A DNA stretch of 64,000 nt from Shewanella sp. NFH-SH190041 (GCF_024363255.1 NZ_AP026070.1:1178001-1242000); one strand, 5' to 3'. Shown: positions 44,860 through 55,426, counted from the stretch's first letter. Notes: generated by a model from the letters alone, not told the origin. Program-made: numbers and translations.

Positions 44860-46070
44860 TATTGTTGCTATCCACTTTGGTCTGATAATAACGGCCGGTG
44901 GGCATAGATAATGAAATGGGCATCAGATATCAACCGTAAAAATGGAAGCGGCTTTTCCTAATTTGATCAAGATCACATAAAGCATCAGTACTACGCGCAT
45001 TATTTATCATTGTGTTAACATTTGTCTCGCGGGTGAATTTTGCACTGAAAGGTTTGTTATGCTGCAATGGTTGATGTGTTGGGTAATACTACTAAATTCG
45101 GTGGATATTAAAGAGATATTTGCTGTTGCTACGCTAATAAATATATTGCTACATAAGTAAAATATGTTTAATTAGTATTTTTTGATTGGTTTATATTTCA
45201 CTGAGTCATAGTTTTAACTTGTTAGTTTTAAGCTTGAATTCGCGAGTCTATAAAGATAGTTAATTATTTGAATATGACTGTTTAATCGTAAATTAATTTT
45301 ATAAATGGATATAAATATCGATAGAGATAAATTCATAACACAAGATGGTAGGAGTCTTTTATCTATGAGTCACTTTCTATATTTAGTTGCCAACTAGGCA
45401 GCTAATCAACATTTGCGCGGTAAATCTGTCTTGCCTCTGGGTATTGACTATATCGTTATCAAGGGTAAGGAATATGATTATTGTTTTAGCACTAAAGCTA
45501 ACTTGTGTTAGTACAATAGTACTTATTTATATTTTAAAATTGATACAGTGGATGATAGTTATTGATAATACCGACATTGGGTTGCTTTGTACCTAATATT
45601 CTGATTGTTAAAAGTGTATTGCCATCACGGCAGAGGATAAAAGCGTTATTGGCTCTACGATTTGCGTCCTCGGCATGTTGTGACGAGGTTCTTTAAGCTG
45701 CTGTATTTGTATTTTTCATCATAGTCAGAAGGGCGCTAAAAAGGGCTGAATTGATGGAGAACTTGTTGCTATCGCCTTGATGCGTTACCACGGCGCTTTA
45801 CTGGCAGTCTACTGACAGTATTTGTCGTGTAAAATCGGTTTATTAAAACAGAAATGCTAGTGCGTTTCTCTGTAACACCGTAGAATCCGTTCCCCTACGT
45901 TTGTATTGTTCCCTCGGCAGTTTTTGTGGTTTTTTGCACCAGGTAAGCTGGCGCTTAAATAAAGCGAGTTGACACGATGACAGCAATTTTAGGTCGTGCC
46001 GCTTAACTTTTACTGTTTACTATGGGATAGCAGTACAAGATAGAGAAGTGTTCACTGATAAGGAAACTTG
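44860..46070. other. Long intergenic region upstream of the ribose-type operon
   Basis: About 1.2 kb. The first 120 bases hold the operon promoter and a CRP-like site. Positions 45000-45600 are AT-rich without a sustained reading frame; a Shine-Dalgarno-like AGGAG at 45352 is followed by ATG 45365 but only ten codons. From 45600 GC content rises; a hairpin (CCTCG/CGAGG, 45668-45688) is the only structure seen. The promoter of the DUF6776-like gene must lie at the right end. Confidence 0.45.
44962..44977. promoter_or_regulatory. CRP binding site
   Basis: TTTGA, six bases, TCACA matches nine of ten CRP consensus positions, and the flanks (AA before, TAA after) fit too. It lies about 105 bases upstream of the DeoR-PfkB gene, consistent with catabolite control of a ribose operon. 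Confidence 0.65.
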
Positions 46071-46847
46071 ATGTTGAGAGTTAACCGTTGGCTCAGTCGA
46101 CTGTACGGATCCGAGCGCCGCTACCGAGCGTCCAACACTTATCTGGTGTTATTGACCCTGGTCGCCTTTATTCTCGGGATTTTAGCGTATCATACTTGGT
46201 TAGATTGGCGCCCCATGTCACCAGATAACCAGCAGCAATTGATTGATTCATTGCAGGCTGATTTGCAGGATAGGGCTGGTGAACTGGCCAGTCGAAATTT
46301 GGAACTGGAAGTGGCTAAAAATGCCAACAGCGATATGAAAAAGCTATTTGCTGAGCAATTGCAGCGGGAGAAAAAATTGCAGCGGGAGCTGACATTTTAC
46401 CGCAGTGTGATGGCGCCTGAGCATGCCGCAGCTGGCGTTGCCATTAATGGAGTTGAGTTGATGCCTGGGTTGCTGAAGGGCCAACAACGAATTGAACTGG
46501 TGTTGATGCAACTTGATAAGCGCAAAGAACCGATTAAAGGTCGAGTTGATATCCGCTTAATTGGCAGTCGACATAATAAGGTTAAGACGTTGTCCTTGGA
46601 GAAATTAACGGATCAGGAACTGAAATTCAGTTTCCGTTATTTCCAGATGCTTGACAGTGAATTTACCTTGCCAAAAGACTTTAAGTTGGCCCGGGTTGAT
46701 GTCAAAGTGATTGTACCTGCCACCCGGTGGAATGAAGGCGCGGAATCACAGCAGACGTTTAGTGTGCCGGCCATAACAGCTGGTGGACAGGAACCGCGGG
46801 TAATACTTGAACAAAATGGTCAGGTAACAGATAATCCCGCACAATAA
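46071..46847 (+). CDS. DUF6776-like membrane-anchored coiled-coil protein
   Basis: A 258-residue protein: short basic N-terminus, one TM helix (about 25-45), a coiled coil (about 57-120, rich in Leu, Gln, Glu) and a beta-rich C-terminal domain (about 130-240). By eye it belongs to the DUF6776 family, often located next to erpA in gammaproteobacteria. The C-terminal domain would be periplasmic. Function unknown. ATG 46071 (after AAGGA) is preferred to the TTG one codon earlier. It ends 20 bases before erpA, so cotranscription is likely. Confidence 0.75.
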   Translation: MLRVNRWLSRLYGSERRYRASNTYLVLLTLVAFILGILAYHTWLDWRPMSPDNQQQLIDSLQADLQDRAGELASRNLELEVAKNANSDMKKLFAEQLQREKKLQRELTFYRSVMAPEHAAAGVAINGVELMPGLLKGQQRIELVLMQLDKRKEPIKGRVDIRLIGSRHNKVKTLSLEKLTDQELKFSFRYFQMLDSEFTLPKDFKLARVDVKVIVPATRWNEGAESQQTFSVPAITAGGQEPRVILEQNGQVTDNPAQ

Positions 46848-46867
46848 ACCGATGTATAGAGGTAGCA

Positions 46868-47218
46868 ATGACTGAACAAGCTGATGCAGCAATGCCAATC
46901 CGTTTTACCGATGCGGCTGCAGCGAAAGTAAAAAGCCTGTTGGAAGAAGAGCAAAATGATGCCCTGAAACTGCGAGTTTATGTAACAGGGGGTGGCTGCT
47001 CAGGTTTCCAGTACGGTTTTACTTTTGATGAGAAAGTAAATGAAGGCGATTTTACTGTTGAGAAACAGGGCGTACAACTGGTGGTTGATCCCATGAGCCT
47101 GCAATATCTAGTCGGTGGTGAGGTGGATTACACTTCAGGGCTGGAAGGGTCACGTTTCTTTGTGAAAAATCCTAATGCCACGACCACTTGTGGCTGCGGT
47201 GCCAGTTTCTCTGTTTAA
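46868..47218 (+). CDS. erpA: Iron-sulfur cluster insertion protein ErpA
   Basis: A-type Fe-S carrier of 116 residues delivering clusters to apoproteins, essential for isoprenoid synthesis enzymes in E. coli. The three ligand cysteines are present: Cys 44 in [10 protein letters not shown] and Cys 108/Cys 110 in TTCGCGASF. Length and spacing are standard. Followed by a strong terminator. Confidence 0.97.
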   Translation: MTEQADAAMPIRFTDAAAAKVKSLLEEEQNDALKLRVYVTGGGCSGFQYGFTFDEKVNEGDFTVEKQGVQLVVDPMSLQYLVGGEVDYTSGLEGSRFFVKNPNATTTCGCGASFSV

Positions 47219-47245
47219 GCTTGCATCCGCTACCAGCAATATGCA

Positions 47246-47273
47246 AAAAAGCCGCCCTCAGAGGCGGCTTTTT
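47246..47273. terminator. Terminator between erpA and the DUF2750 gene
   Basis: An 11-bp stem (AAAAAGCCGCC with GGCGGCTTTTT) and 6-base loop, with A and T tails so it can work on both strands. Confidence 0.9.
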
Positions 47274-47292
47274 AATGAGTGTTTTTGTATGA

Positions 47293-47673
47293 TTAATGGC
47301 GTTTTTGCGCCACTAAACGGGATTCCAATTCATGTGGTGGGATCACGACACCCAGATCGCCTTCCACAGGGAATACTGCAACAAACAGTTCATCGTCTTC
47401 CATACCTGGCACCCAGCGAGATAACCAGTCTTTAAGTGGAATAGACAGTGGTTCACAGTCTTGCCAATCATCCACAGCCCAAGCTGCAGCAGCATCTTCA
47501 CTAGGCCACATTGGAATGCAGTCTTCTTCTTCGGTGGTCAGCATAACGCAACCATCGGTATCCTGCAGGGTCCAGATTTCTTCTTCCGCTTTCACGGCGG
47601 CAACCAGGTGATCATAACGGGCTTCTGGGGTCATTGCTGACAGCTCGGACAGGGATTTTTGCGTTTTACTCAT
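47293..47673 (-). CDS. DUF2750 family protein
   Basis: A 126-residue acidic cytoplasmic protein of the DUF2750 family (function unknown). Characteristic segments are EEIWTLQDTDGCVML, CIPMWPSEDAAAAWAVDDW and the DWLSRWVPGMEDDELFVAVFP region. ATG 47673 (MSKTQKSLSELSAM) is used; the longer frame to 47733 has no ribosome binding site. Single gene. Confidence 0.85.
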   Translation of the reverse strand: MSKTQKSLSELSAMTPEARYDHLVAAVKAEEEIWTLQDTDGCVMLTTEEEDCIPMWPSEDAAAAWAVDDWQDCEPLSIPLKDWLSRWVPGMEDDELFVAVFPVEGDLGVVIPPHELESRLVAQKRH

Positions 47674-47978
47674 GGGAATTCTCTTACCTGACAACAACAG
47701 CCCGGTAGGCTGTTTCAATTGGGGCGAGAGCATATCCTATTGCGGGGAAAACACCAAACCTCAGCAATGTTTTGTGCATCAGTTGGTTCCTGTGGATGGA
47801 AGAGCAATAAATTGTTGTGAAGTCGTTTCTGTGTATTTTTCTTCTCTATTTATTCTCTATCTATTTGTAAATTAATTGTTTATCATTTGCGCTGTTTTGT
47901 TCGAAACCATCATTGACACAGAGATGCGAGGCGGGGATATAACTTGTTGCAAGCGAAAATAATGCACAGGATGGCGTT
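47674..47978. other. Intergenic region between divergent genes
   Basis: About 305 bases holding the promoters of the DUF2750 gene and the CadC-like regulator. No operator or RNA is recognised. Confidence 0.4.
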
Positions 47979-50306
47979 ATGGCACAAGCAGATATGAGTG
48001 TGGGATATGGCTTTAAGCTGGCAGATTGTCGGGTAGATAGGGCGGATAATACTCTGTGTTTTACCGGGGAAGATAAAATCTCGCTGCAGCCAAAGTTTAT
48101 TGATGTGCTGACCGTATTAGCTGAGCGTTATCCCGAGGTTGTCACCCGCGAGGTTCTGATTGATAAAATCTGGGATGGCAATACCTATGTTGGCAGCAGA
48201 GCACTGACCAACGCCATTTGGCACTTACGTCAGCAATTAGCTCGGCTTGATGACGATACTGTGATTGATACAGTGCGTAAAACCGGGTATCGACTGCTGA
48301 TTAAGCCGGAATTTGATTATCCCGTGTCGTCTGGTGCTGGGCAAACAGATACTAACCTTGTCGATAATGATCATGCTGATAGTACCGGTAATCGCTTACC
48401 CCAACGCAAATCTTTAGTGATGGTTGTTGGGATTGCCAGTGTGCTGTTAGCACTGGTGTTTATGGCCGGAATATTGATGTGGCATGCACAACATGAGGAT
48501 CATGAGGGGCATACCAGTAGTCGCTATCTCACTCGGGAAGATGGCTCAGAGCGTTATCCGTCAGTGTCTCCCGATGGCCGCTATTTAGTGTATGGCGCAT
48601 CGAGTCAGGGCAGAGGTTACAGCTTGTTTCTAAAACCTCTAGATAACCCTGCAGCGATTTCTCGGCGTCTTACCGGCCCGGATATTAATGCCACCCGTGC
48701 CATTTGGCATCCTGATGGTAAACGTTTGTTTTTTAGTGCTCGTCGCCCTGAAGATAATCAGCTTTTTATTCATGAAATGACGTTGGACTCAGGGCAGATA
48801 ACTTATCTTCAGGCCAGTCATTCCAGCCGTACAGCCATTGATTTATCTCCTGATGGTCGTTATCTGAGCATGATTTACCGTATGCCATCAGATGATGGGG
48901 ATGAAGTCTATACCTTGGACTTAACGGTTACTGATAGCGCGCCGGTAAAACTCAGTTGTATGGATGGTTGCAGCGGGAATGCCAGGGATTTGGCTTACAG
49001 TCCTGATGGGCAATATCTGGCGATTGCTAGGCGTCAGAGCAATATTACCGAAGATATTTTTTTATATGATTTGACCAGTGGTAAGCAGACCCGTCTGACC
49101 GAAGGGATGGAAGATATTCGCGGGTTAAGCTGGCATCCCGATGGCCGTTATCTGGTGTTCGGGTTAGAAAGCTCTGGGCGGCGGCGGGGTTACCGTCTGG
49201 ATGTGACATCCGGTGTGTTGGTGGATCTTGCTGTGCCTGGGCTTAGCTATCCTCAATTTGTTCCGGGGACTCATCAGGTGGTTTATAACCACTATGCCCG
49301 CCAATATGATATTGCTTACCTTGATTTAGCAAGGCAAACCCCTCAAACCCCTTTCCCGCTATTGTACTCTGGCCATAGTCAACGTTTACCCGATTATTCT
49401 GCGGCCAGTGGTCGGGTGGTATATATCTCCAATGAAACCGGCGCGAACGAGGTATGGACAGCTGATCGTCATGGTCGCAATCGTATTCAGCATACCCAGA
49501 TGCAAGGTCGAGCGCTTTATCCTCGTTGGTCCGCTGATGGCCGTAAAATAGCCTTTATTGCTCCGGATGAAATGGATGAAGGGAATCAAATCTATGTACT
49601 GGATTTGGATACTGGGGCTCTGGCGGTATTACCTTCCCCCTATCGTAACCATTCACGGGTTTTCTGGGGGCCAGATGACAGTTATGTTTTTTCTACGGTA
49701 GGTGATGATCTGATCGGTTTTTCTGTCACTGGTGGCCCACTGTTGCAGCTCCCTCGGATCCGGGTTGATCGTGGTCAGATGCTGGATTCACAGCAATTAG
49801 TATACAGTCGCAAAGATCGCCCCGGACTTTGGTTACTTAATCTCGCGGCATATATCATGGATGCCAATGCACGAAGGGTGGCAGCTAAAGGGGCATCCTC
49901 CGAGAGTGAGTACATACTGAAAACAATGCAGGCTGCCAGTGTGCAGTTACCGGTTGACATAACAACATCGCCCCTACCTGAGCCTAGTGCGTTACTGCGT
50001 GGCCGTAGCCGTGATAATAGTACTGACTGGGGTCATGCACCAAAAGATGTGCTGTTAGCGGATAAACGGAATTGGGTGGTTACGGATGAAGGGGTTTATT
50101 TTAAGCAGCGGGTACTGCCAGATGAGTTTATGTTGAGTCGGTTAATGTCTGATGGCACGGTGGAGCGAATTTTACGGGTGCCATCTTCATATCTCAGTAC
50201 TTTTGGTACGCTGGCATATATTCCGGGGCTGCAGCGATTGCTGATGACGCAGACACAATATCCGCAGCGGGACATTCTGTTACTGGAGCATCCGCGGCTG
50301 CAATAG
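47979..50306 (+). CDS. CadC-like membrane transcription regulator with TolB-type propeller
   Basis: A 775-residue one-component regulator: an OmpR/PhoB-type winged helix (about 10-110, with VGSRALTNAIWHLRQQL as the recognition helix), a linker, one TM helix (about 145-168) and a periplasmic domain of PD40/WD40-like repeats (about 180-620, repeated SPDGRYL, HPDGKRL, SADGRKI motifs) as in TolB, plus a C-terminal region. The propeller probably senses a periplasmic ligand or protein. Target genes are unknown; nothing nearby is obviously regulated by it. Confidence 0.87.
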   Translation: MAQADMSVGYGFKLADCRVDRADNTLCFTGEDKISLQPKFIDVLTVLAERYPEVVTREVLIDKIWDGNTYVGSRALTNAIWHLRQQLARLDDDTVIDTVRKTGYRLLIKPEFDYPVSSGAGQTDTNLVDNDHADSTGNRLPQRKSLVMVVGIASVLLALVFMAGILMWHAQHEDHEGHTSSRYLTREDGSERYPSVSPDGRYLVYGASSQGRGYSLFLKPLDNPAAISRRLTGPDINATRAIWHPDGKRLFFSARRPEDNQLFIHEMTLDSGQITYLQASHSSRTAIDLSPDGRYLSMIYRMPSDDGDEVYTLDLTVTDSAPVKLSCMDGCSGNARDLAYSPDGQYLAIARRQSNITEDIFLYDLTSGKQTRLTEGMEDIRGLSWHPDGRYLVFGLESSGRRRGYRLDVTSGVLVDLAVPGLSYPQFVPGTHQVVYNHYARQYDIAYLDLARQTPQTPFPLLYSGHSQRLPDYSAASGRVVYISNETGANEVWTADRHGRNRIQHTQMQGRALYPRWSADGRKIAFIAPDEMDEGNQIYVLDLDTGALAVLPSPYRNHSRVFWGPDDSYVFSTVGDDLIGFSVTGGPLLQLPRIRVDRGQMLDSQQLVYSRKDRPGLWLLNLAAYIMDANARRVAAKGASSESEYILKTMQAASVQLPVDITTSPLPEPSALLRGRSRDNSTDWGHAPKDVLLADKRNWVVTDEGVYFKQRVLPDEFMLSRLMSDGTVERILRVPSSYLSTFGTLAYIPGLQRLLMTQTQYPQRDILLLEHPRLQ

Positions 50307-50414
50307 CACGGATGTGTGCGGACCTGGTACAGATGATTGCATTATTACGAGATGTAACCGACCTTGCGTGAAATCGGTTTCATCTCGCGATATGGCATTG
50401 TTATTCCCCCGATA

Positions 50415-51521
50415 CTATACCGCTGGGAAGTGGGCTCCGAGTATGGCCTGACGACTCGCGCCAGTCACAGCGGGTAAATTGGCCGGTAGGCGTTGATTAA
50501 AACGCATCGCCAACCATGCAAAAGCAATCCCCTCCACCCATTTAGGGTCAACCCCCAAGGCTGCGGTAGTCGCAATATGATATTCAGGTAAACGTTGGCG
50601 CAGTCGGGCAAGTAAGGTCAAATTCATCGCGCCACCGCCACAGACATAGAGTTCCCCGGCGGGCGACAGAGCCAATACTTCTGCCGCAATGCTGGCACAG
50701 GTTAAATCCAGTAAGGTTGATTGAATATCTTCGTCACGCAATTGGCCGAAGTGCGCCAGTTGCTGCTCAAGCCAAACATGGTTGAACATCTCTTTGCCGG
50801 TACTTTTTGGGTATGCCTCGGCAAAATATGGGTGTGACAGCATCTGATCCAGTAATGCCTGATTAGTTGCACCACTGGCAGCCCAGCGTCCTTCGTGGTC
50901 GAAAGATTGCCGTTGGCATTGTTGCATCCAATAATCAATTAAGGTGTTACCTGGCCCGGTATCAAAGCCCACGACTTTGGTTTCATCTCCCGGTAGGTAA
51001 GTAATATTGCTGATCCCGCCAATATTAAGAATGATGCGCTGGTGGCCGGGCTTAGCAAAAACTTCTTGGTGGAAGGCGGGAACCAGTGGCGCACCTTGCC
51101 CGCCGAGTGCCACATCTTTACGACGAAAATCAGCAATAACATCAATGCCGGTATTCACCGCAATGGTGTTGGGATCGCCTATTTGTAGGGTAAATCCGGT
51201 ATCTAAACTCGGCATATGGCGTATTGTCTGGCCGTGGCTGCCGATAGCTAATACTTGCGCGGGAGATATACCCGCTTTTGCAAGCAGCTGGTTTACCGCA
51301 TCGGCAAACAGCAGACCGACGGTTCGATCTAAACGACCAAGCCGGTTGATTTCATCTGAGCCGGGCTGACATAGACGCTGTAGCCCTTTAAACAGATGGG
51401 ATGGCATTGCCTGGCTATGGCTGGCAATTAAGTGAGGCTGTCCTGCGCCAAAGTCCACTAATACGGCATCGACACCATCCATGCTGGTGCCGGACATCAA
51501 ACCGATATACAGTGCGGTCAT
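50415..51521 (-). CDS. anmK: Anhydro-N-acetylmuramic acid kinase
   Basis: Phosphorylates and opens 1,6-anhydro-MurNAc during cell-wall recycling. The 368 residues show the ATPase motif [18 protein letters not shown] at the start, GSHGQTIRH, and the central [15 protein letters not shown]. It lies 6 bases downstream of an M23 peptidase gene, an arrangement that links cell-wall cutting and recycling. Confidence 0.96.
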   Translation of the reverse strand: MTALYIGLMSGTSMDGVDAVLVDFGAGQPHLIASHSQAMPSHLFKGLQRLCQPGSDEINRLGRLDRTVGLLFADAVNQLLAKAGISPAQVLAIGSHGQTIRHMPSLDTGFTLQIGDPNTIAVNTGIDVIADFRRKDVALGGQGAPLVPAFHQEVFAKPGHQRIILNIGGISNITYLPGDETKVVGFDTGPGNTLIDYWMQQCQRQSFDHEGRWAASGATNQALLDQMLSHPYFAEAYPKSTGKEMFNHVWLEQQLAHFGQLRDEDIQSTLLDLTCASIAAEVLALSPAGELYVCGGGAMNLTLLARLRQRLPEYHIATTAALGVDPKWVEGIAFAWLAMRFNQRLPANLPAVTGASRQAILGAHFPAV

Positions 51522-51527
51522 TCTAGG

Positions 51528-52940
51528 TTAACTCTCCTGGGCATATTGCAGCTTTTTAAAGGCAGCCAGTTTGGTCATCAATGTCTGGCTCAGTTCGGTA
51601 AATGCGGCTCGCTCTTGTTTGGCAATAGGATCTGCTTTAGGCAGCTTAACCGTACGGGGGTTACGGTGAACTCCGTTGACAATAAATTCATAATGCAGGT
51701 GAGCGCCGGTCACTCGGCCGGTTTTACCCAAGGTACCAATAATCTGACCCTGTTTCACATACTGGCCGGTTTTCACTTTGCGTTTGGTCAGGTGCAGATA
51801 TTTGGTGGTATAAGTGTCATTGTGTTTGATAAACACATAGTTGCCATTGTATTGGTTGTAGCTTGAGGCGATCACCCGCCCAGCCCCCGCCGCTTTAATC
51901 GGAGTACCAATGGCGGCAACATAATCCACGCCACGGTGTGCCTTTATTTGCCCTGTGACAGGATGTAGGCGGCGAGGATTAAAATTGGAGCTGACATATT
52001 TAAAATCAACCGGCGATTTCAAAAAGGCTTTGCGCATACTGCGGCCATCTTCTGAGTAGTATTGGCCATCTTTGTATCGCACTGCAGTAAAACGCTCTCC
52101 CTGATTAATAAACTCTGCTGCCAGAATATCCCCTGATTGCAGGTATTCTCCATCGGCATATTCGTCATCAAATACTAAGGCAAAACTGTCGCCTTGACGT
52201 AGATCTAAAGCAAAATCGATATCCCAACCAAAAATGGTGGCTAACTCCATAATCTGGGCTGGGGCGAGTCCTGCTTTGACTGCGGCATTCCAAAAATTGG
52301 TGTGTATGGTGGCGGCAACCAATTTTTGCCGCAGCTCAACGGTTTTACTGGTTTTGTGCTCGACCAGTCCCGCTGGAGTGGCTTTAACAATCAGGGTATC
52401 AATGGCATTGAGTTTAAATGACATACCGGCAAATTTGCCCTGAGGCGTGGTTAACAGCACCAGTGTTTGGCCGGGGCGCAGCTTTTTTGCTTGGGCGCCA
52501 GCCAGTGGTAATTGGCTGACTTGATGAACATCTTGCGGGGTAAGTCCCGCCCGTTGAAATAATGCTGCCAGGGTATCGCCGGATTTGACTGTGACTGTCT
52601 CTTGGCGTAAGTCCTGGGCTGGGGTATCGGAGCCAGAGACTGACTGACCAAATTGTACTTGACTGGCATTGGGCATGGTTGACAGCAGCGGTTTAGCACT
52701 CACTGGTGGGCGAGGGTTACCTTCTCCCGGTGCCAGAGGTGTTCTGAAAGCCAGCGGTAGTTCAATGTGGTTTTGCGGGGATTGGGGGGCATCGAGCCGG
52801 GCACTGGCTTTGATATGGCGTGATGCCTGGGCATTTTCCAGCGGGATCACTACCACTACGAGGGTAAACAGTAGGATCGCCCCGAGCAGCACTTGGTGTA
52901 ATTTTGGCAATAAATTGAACAGTGTAAAAACTTTTCCCAT
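51528..52940 (-). CDS. M23 (LytM) peptidoglycan endopeptidase with LysM-like OapA region
   Basis: A 470-residue MepM-like murein DD-endopeptidase, cell-envelope anchored by one N-terminal helix (about 16-34). A LysM/OapA-like domain spans about 115-180 (TVKSGDTLAALFQRAGLTP, LRPGQTLVLL). The C-terminal M23 domain holds the zinc motifs HRGVDY (HxxxD) and HLHYEF (HxH), so it should be active. Anchoring helix rather than a cleaved signal is likely. Cotranscribed with anmK; divergent from tyrS. Confidence 0.92.
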   Translation of the reverse strand: MGKVFTLFNLLPKLHQVLLGAILLFTLVVVVIPLENAQASRHIKASARLDAPQSPQNHIELPLAFRTPLAPGEGNPRPPVSAKPLLSTMPNASQVQFGQSVSGSDTPAQDLRQETVTVKSGDTLAALFQRAGLTPQDVHQVSQLPLAGAQAKKLRPGQTLVLLTTPQGKFAGMSFKLNAIDTLIVKATPAGLVEHKTSKTVELRQKLVAATIHTNFWNAAVKAGLAPAQIMELATIFGWDIDFALDLRQGDSFALVFDDEYADGEYLQSGDILAAEFINQGERFTAVRYKDGQYYSEDGRSMRKAFLKSPVDFKYVSSNFNPRRLHPVTGQIKAHRGVDYVAAIGTPIKAAGAGRVIASSYNQYNGNYVFIKHNDTYTTKYLHLTKRKVKTGQYVKQGQIIGTLGKTGRVTGAHLHYEFIVNGVHRNPRTVKLPKADPIAKQERAAFTELSQTLMTKLAAFKKLQYAQES

Positions 52941-53064
52941 CGACCCTGATACCGAAATGTTTAACCGACCATACTCCCTTTAGTGTACACACTTTCAATT
53001 GTGGGGGCTAACAAGTAACATAAGTCACTTTCTTTTCTTTGGGCTCTTAGGGGTAACTGCCGAG

Positions 53065-54261
53065 ATGGCTGATTTAGACCAGGTATTAGCAGAAATTAAA
53101 CGTGGTACCGACGAGATTTTACTCGAATCGGATCTGCTGGAAAAACTGAAAGAGGGACGTCCTCTGCGGGTTAAATTGGGGGCTGATCCTACCGCACCGG
53201 ATATCCACTTGGGTCATACAGTTATTCTCAATAAACTGCGTGCATTTCAGGAATTGGGTCATGAAGTGATTTTCCTTATCGGTGATTTCACCGGTATGGT
53301 TGGCGACCCAAGCGGCAAAAATAGCACTCGTCCGCCACTGACACGTGAGCAGGTGCTGGCCAATGCTGAAACCTACAAAGAGCAGGTGTATAAAATTTTA
53401 GATCCGGCCAAAACCCGGATTGAGTTTAACTCCAGCTGGTTGGAGCAACTGGGCGCTGCCGGTATGATCCGCCTAGCTTCCCAGCAGACTGTGGCCCGGA
53501 TGATGGAGCGTGATGACTTTAAAAAACGCTTTGGTTCAGGTCAGTCAATTGCGATTCATGAATTTATGTATCCACTGTTGCAGGGTTATGATTCTGTGGC
53601 GTTGGAAGCCGATGTTGAGCTGGGTGGTACCGATCAGAAGTTTAACCTGCTGATGGGCCGTGAGCTGCAAAAAGCTGCCGGGCAAAAACCACAAACAGTG
53701 ATTATGATGCCACTGTTGGAAGGCTTGGACGGCGTGAAAAAAATGTCCAAATCTGCCCATAACTACATTGGCGTCAGTGAAGCACCAGATGAGATGTTCG
53801 GTAAAATCATGTCTATCTCTGATGAGCTGATGTGGCGTTACTATGAACTGCTGTCTTTCCGTCCGCTGGCTGAAGTTGCTCAGTTAAAAGCTGAGGTAGA
53901 AAACGGTGCGAACCCTCGGGACACCAAGATTCTGCTGGCTAAGGAAATTATTGCCCGTTTCCATGATGACGCTGCGGCTGAAAAAGCCCACCAGAACTTT
54001 ATTGCCCGTTTCCAAAAAGGCGCAATCCCTGATGATATCGAGGAAGTAACCTTGGTTGCAGGTGAGGGAATGGCTATTGCTAATCTACTCAAAGAAGCGG
54101 GGTTAGTTGGATCAACCTCTGATGCGATGCGTATGATTAAGCAAGGCGCTGTGAAGATGGATAGCGAGAAGGTTGAAGATACCAAGCTAGTACTGAATGC
54201 CGGTGTATCTGCGGTATTCCAGGTTGGTAAGCGTAAGTTTGCCAAGGTAACGCTGGCTTAA
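53065..54261 (+). CDS. tyrS: Tyrosyl-tRNA synthetase
   Basis: Class I aminoacyl-tRNA synthetase for tyrosine. The HIGH-like motif is HLGH ([19 protein letters not shown]), the KMSKS motif is KKMSKS, and an S4 RNA-binding domain forms the C-terminus (about 335-398). The 398-residue length is that of the second bacterial TyrRS type (TyrZ-like), distinct from the 424-residue E. coli form. Start ATG 53065 ([11 protein letters not shown]); the frame extends upstream to 52999 without support. The terminator lies inside the next, convergent gene. Confidence 0.95.
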   Translation: MADLDQVLAEIKRGTDEILLESDLLEKLKEGRPLRVKLGADPTAPDIHLGHTVILNKLRAFQELGHEVIFLIGDFTGMVGDPSGKNSTRPPLTREQVLANAETYKEQVYKILDPAKTRIEFNSSWLEQLGAAGMIRLASQQTVARMMERDDFKKRFGSGQSIAIHEFMYPLLQGYDSVALEADVELGGTDQKFNLLMGRELQKAAGQKPQTVIMMPLLEGLDGVKKMSKSAHNYIGVSEAPDEMFGKIMSISDELMWRYYELLSFRPLAEVAQLKAEVENGANPRDTKILLAKEIIARFHDDAAAEKAHQNFIARFQKGAIPDDIEEVTLVAGEGMAIANLLKEAGLVGSTSDAMRMIKQGAVKMDSEKVEDTKLVLNAGVSAVFQVGKRKFAKVTLA

Positions 54262-54275
54262 TTTGCCATATCACT

Positions 54276-54695
54276 TTATTGCTGTGGGTTAGCCTGTGGT
54301 AATGATTCACAAGGGTCAGTACTGAAGTACTGGCCCTTTTCACATCTCCAACTTAGTTTAGCGCCATTGATCTGCCACTGGCCGTTGTGTTTATTCATGG
54401 AGACAACCAGCAGCAATTGCGGGTGGTTGGCATAGGCCTGACTTTGACTATAGGTAACGACGCCATCACCTTGATGTACGACTTGGGTGACAGTAAAACT
54501 CTGTCCGGCATAACGTTGACTGATGGTATCAGGCAGTTGAGTCCATTGCCGTAACTCTTGCTGGGCGGTGAGAAGTTCATGATTAAAATGACGGATGGGC
54601 TGCTGGGCATATGACAGTACCATAGGTAGGTTGTCAGCATTGGCTAGTGGGCTCAGAGCCAGCCCCAGTAATATCATCCAAACCGCTTTTTTCAT
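54276..54695 (-). CDS. Small exported protein of unknown function
   Basis: I do not recognise this 139-residue protein. Residues 1-20 form a Sec signal peptide (cut after ANA). The mature part contains the segments VLSYAQQPIRHFNHELLTAQQ and GQWQINGAKLSWRCEKGQYF, with two cysteines near the C-terminus (CEKGQYFSTDPC) that may form a disulfide. It is convergent with tyrS and its 3' end overlaps the tyrS terminator hairpin. Confidence 0.6.
   Translation of the reverse strand: MKKAVWMILLGLALSPLANADNLPMVLSYAQQPIRHFNHELLTAQQELRQWTQLPDTISQRYAGQSFTVTQVVHQGDGVVTYSQSQAYANHPQLLLVVSMNKHNGQWQINGAKLSWRCEKGQYFSTDPCESLPQANPQQ
54311..54340 (+). terminator. Terminator of tyrS, inside the convergent gene
   Basis: A 12-bp stem (AAGGGTCAGTAC with GTACTGGCCCTT, one wobble) and TGAA loop, then TT. 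It lies 50 bases after tyrS and within the last codons of the convergent small exported protein gene. Confidence 0.7.
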
Positions 54696-54858
54696 CTTAT
54701 CCCCGACACAGTTTCCAGCAGAACAGATGAATGCTATTACTGCTGACAGCCTTATGCTTACCCGATTTTTGACCTATCTTGGCGGCAGTAGTTTCCTGCA
54801 GGGTAAAAAAATCTGTCAGTCTAAAAGATGAATGGCGTATGTATTTGTTTCTAATAAT

Positions 54859-55338
54859 TTATTGCATAGCAAGTTGATCTGACATGGTTTGATAGTCAAT
54901 TAAGTCAATGTGCTCTTTGACTCGCTTGCGGGCCATATCCAGTGACAAGGTCGTCACGCCCGGGACAGCAATTTCAATTATTTTGCCAGGCTTACCAAAT
55001 TGTTCTCCTGGGCCTTTTAAGTGATAACTGCCAATCATGACCACAAATGAGCCGGAGTTATACATGTGCTCCAGATTAAAATCATATTCCAGCACGCCTC
55101 GATGCGCTCGGCGCATAAAGCTCAGAATATGACGTTCACCTTTGTATTTACGTCCGGCTGTACGGTCGTAAAACACAGATTCGCGGTCGTAAAATTGCTC
55201 AAGTTTCGAGTAGTCATGTTCAGTTAGCGCCTGCATATAGCGCATCGCCAATTGCTGAGGCGCTGGCATATCGCCGGGGTTAGCCCATAAGGGAAAAGCG
55301 AGGAAGGCAAGCAAAATACAGATATACCGCAACGTCAA
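54859..55338 (-). CDS. Exported SnoaL/NTF2-like protein
   Basis: A protein with an N-terminal hydrophobic signal peptide (LRYICILLAFLAFPLWA) followed by an NTF2-like fold of about 130 residues (QQLAMRYMQALTEHDYSKLEQFYDRESVFYD, GERHILSFMRRAH, SFVVMIGSYHLKG). Members bind small ligands or act as accessory proteins; the precise role is unknown. The start is uncertain: TTG codons at 55338 and 55332 fit the signal peptide, while the frame runs back to a TTG at 55419. Downstream of a DUF2721 gene, likely the same transcript. Confidence 0.65.
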   Translation of the reverse strand: MTLRYICILLAFLAFPLWANPGDMPAPQQLAMRYMQALTEHDYSKLEQFYDRESVFYDRTAGRKYKGERHILSFMRRAHRGVLEYDFNLEHMYNSGSFVVMIGSYHLKGPGEQFGKPGKIIEIAVPGVTTLSLDMARKRVKEHIDLIDYQTMSDQLAMQ

Positions 55339-55426
55339 TGTCTCGTCAGTCAAGGTTCCATGGGAAAAGGGGCTGTGCCCCGATGGTCGAATAATGCCTG
55401 CTGGATGGATCAGGATCAAGCCCGAG

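Noticed and set aside
45365..45596. Short reading frames in the gap before the DUF6776-like gene.
   Set aside because: The frame after the AGGAG site stops after ten codons and the others lack start signals; no family resemblance.
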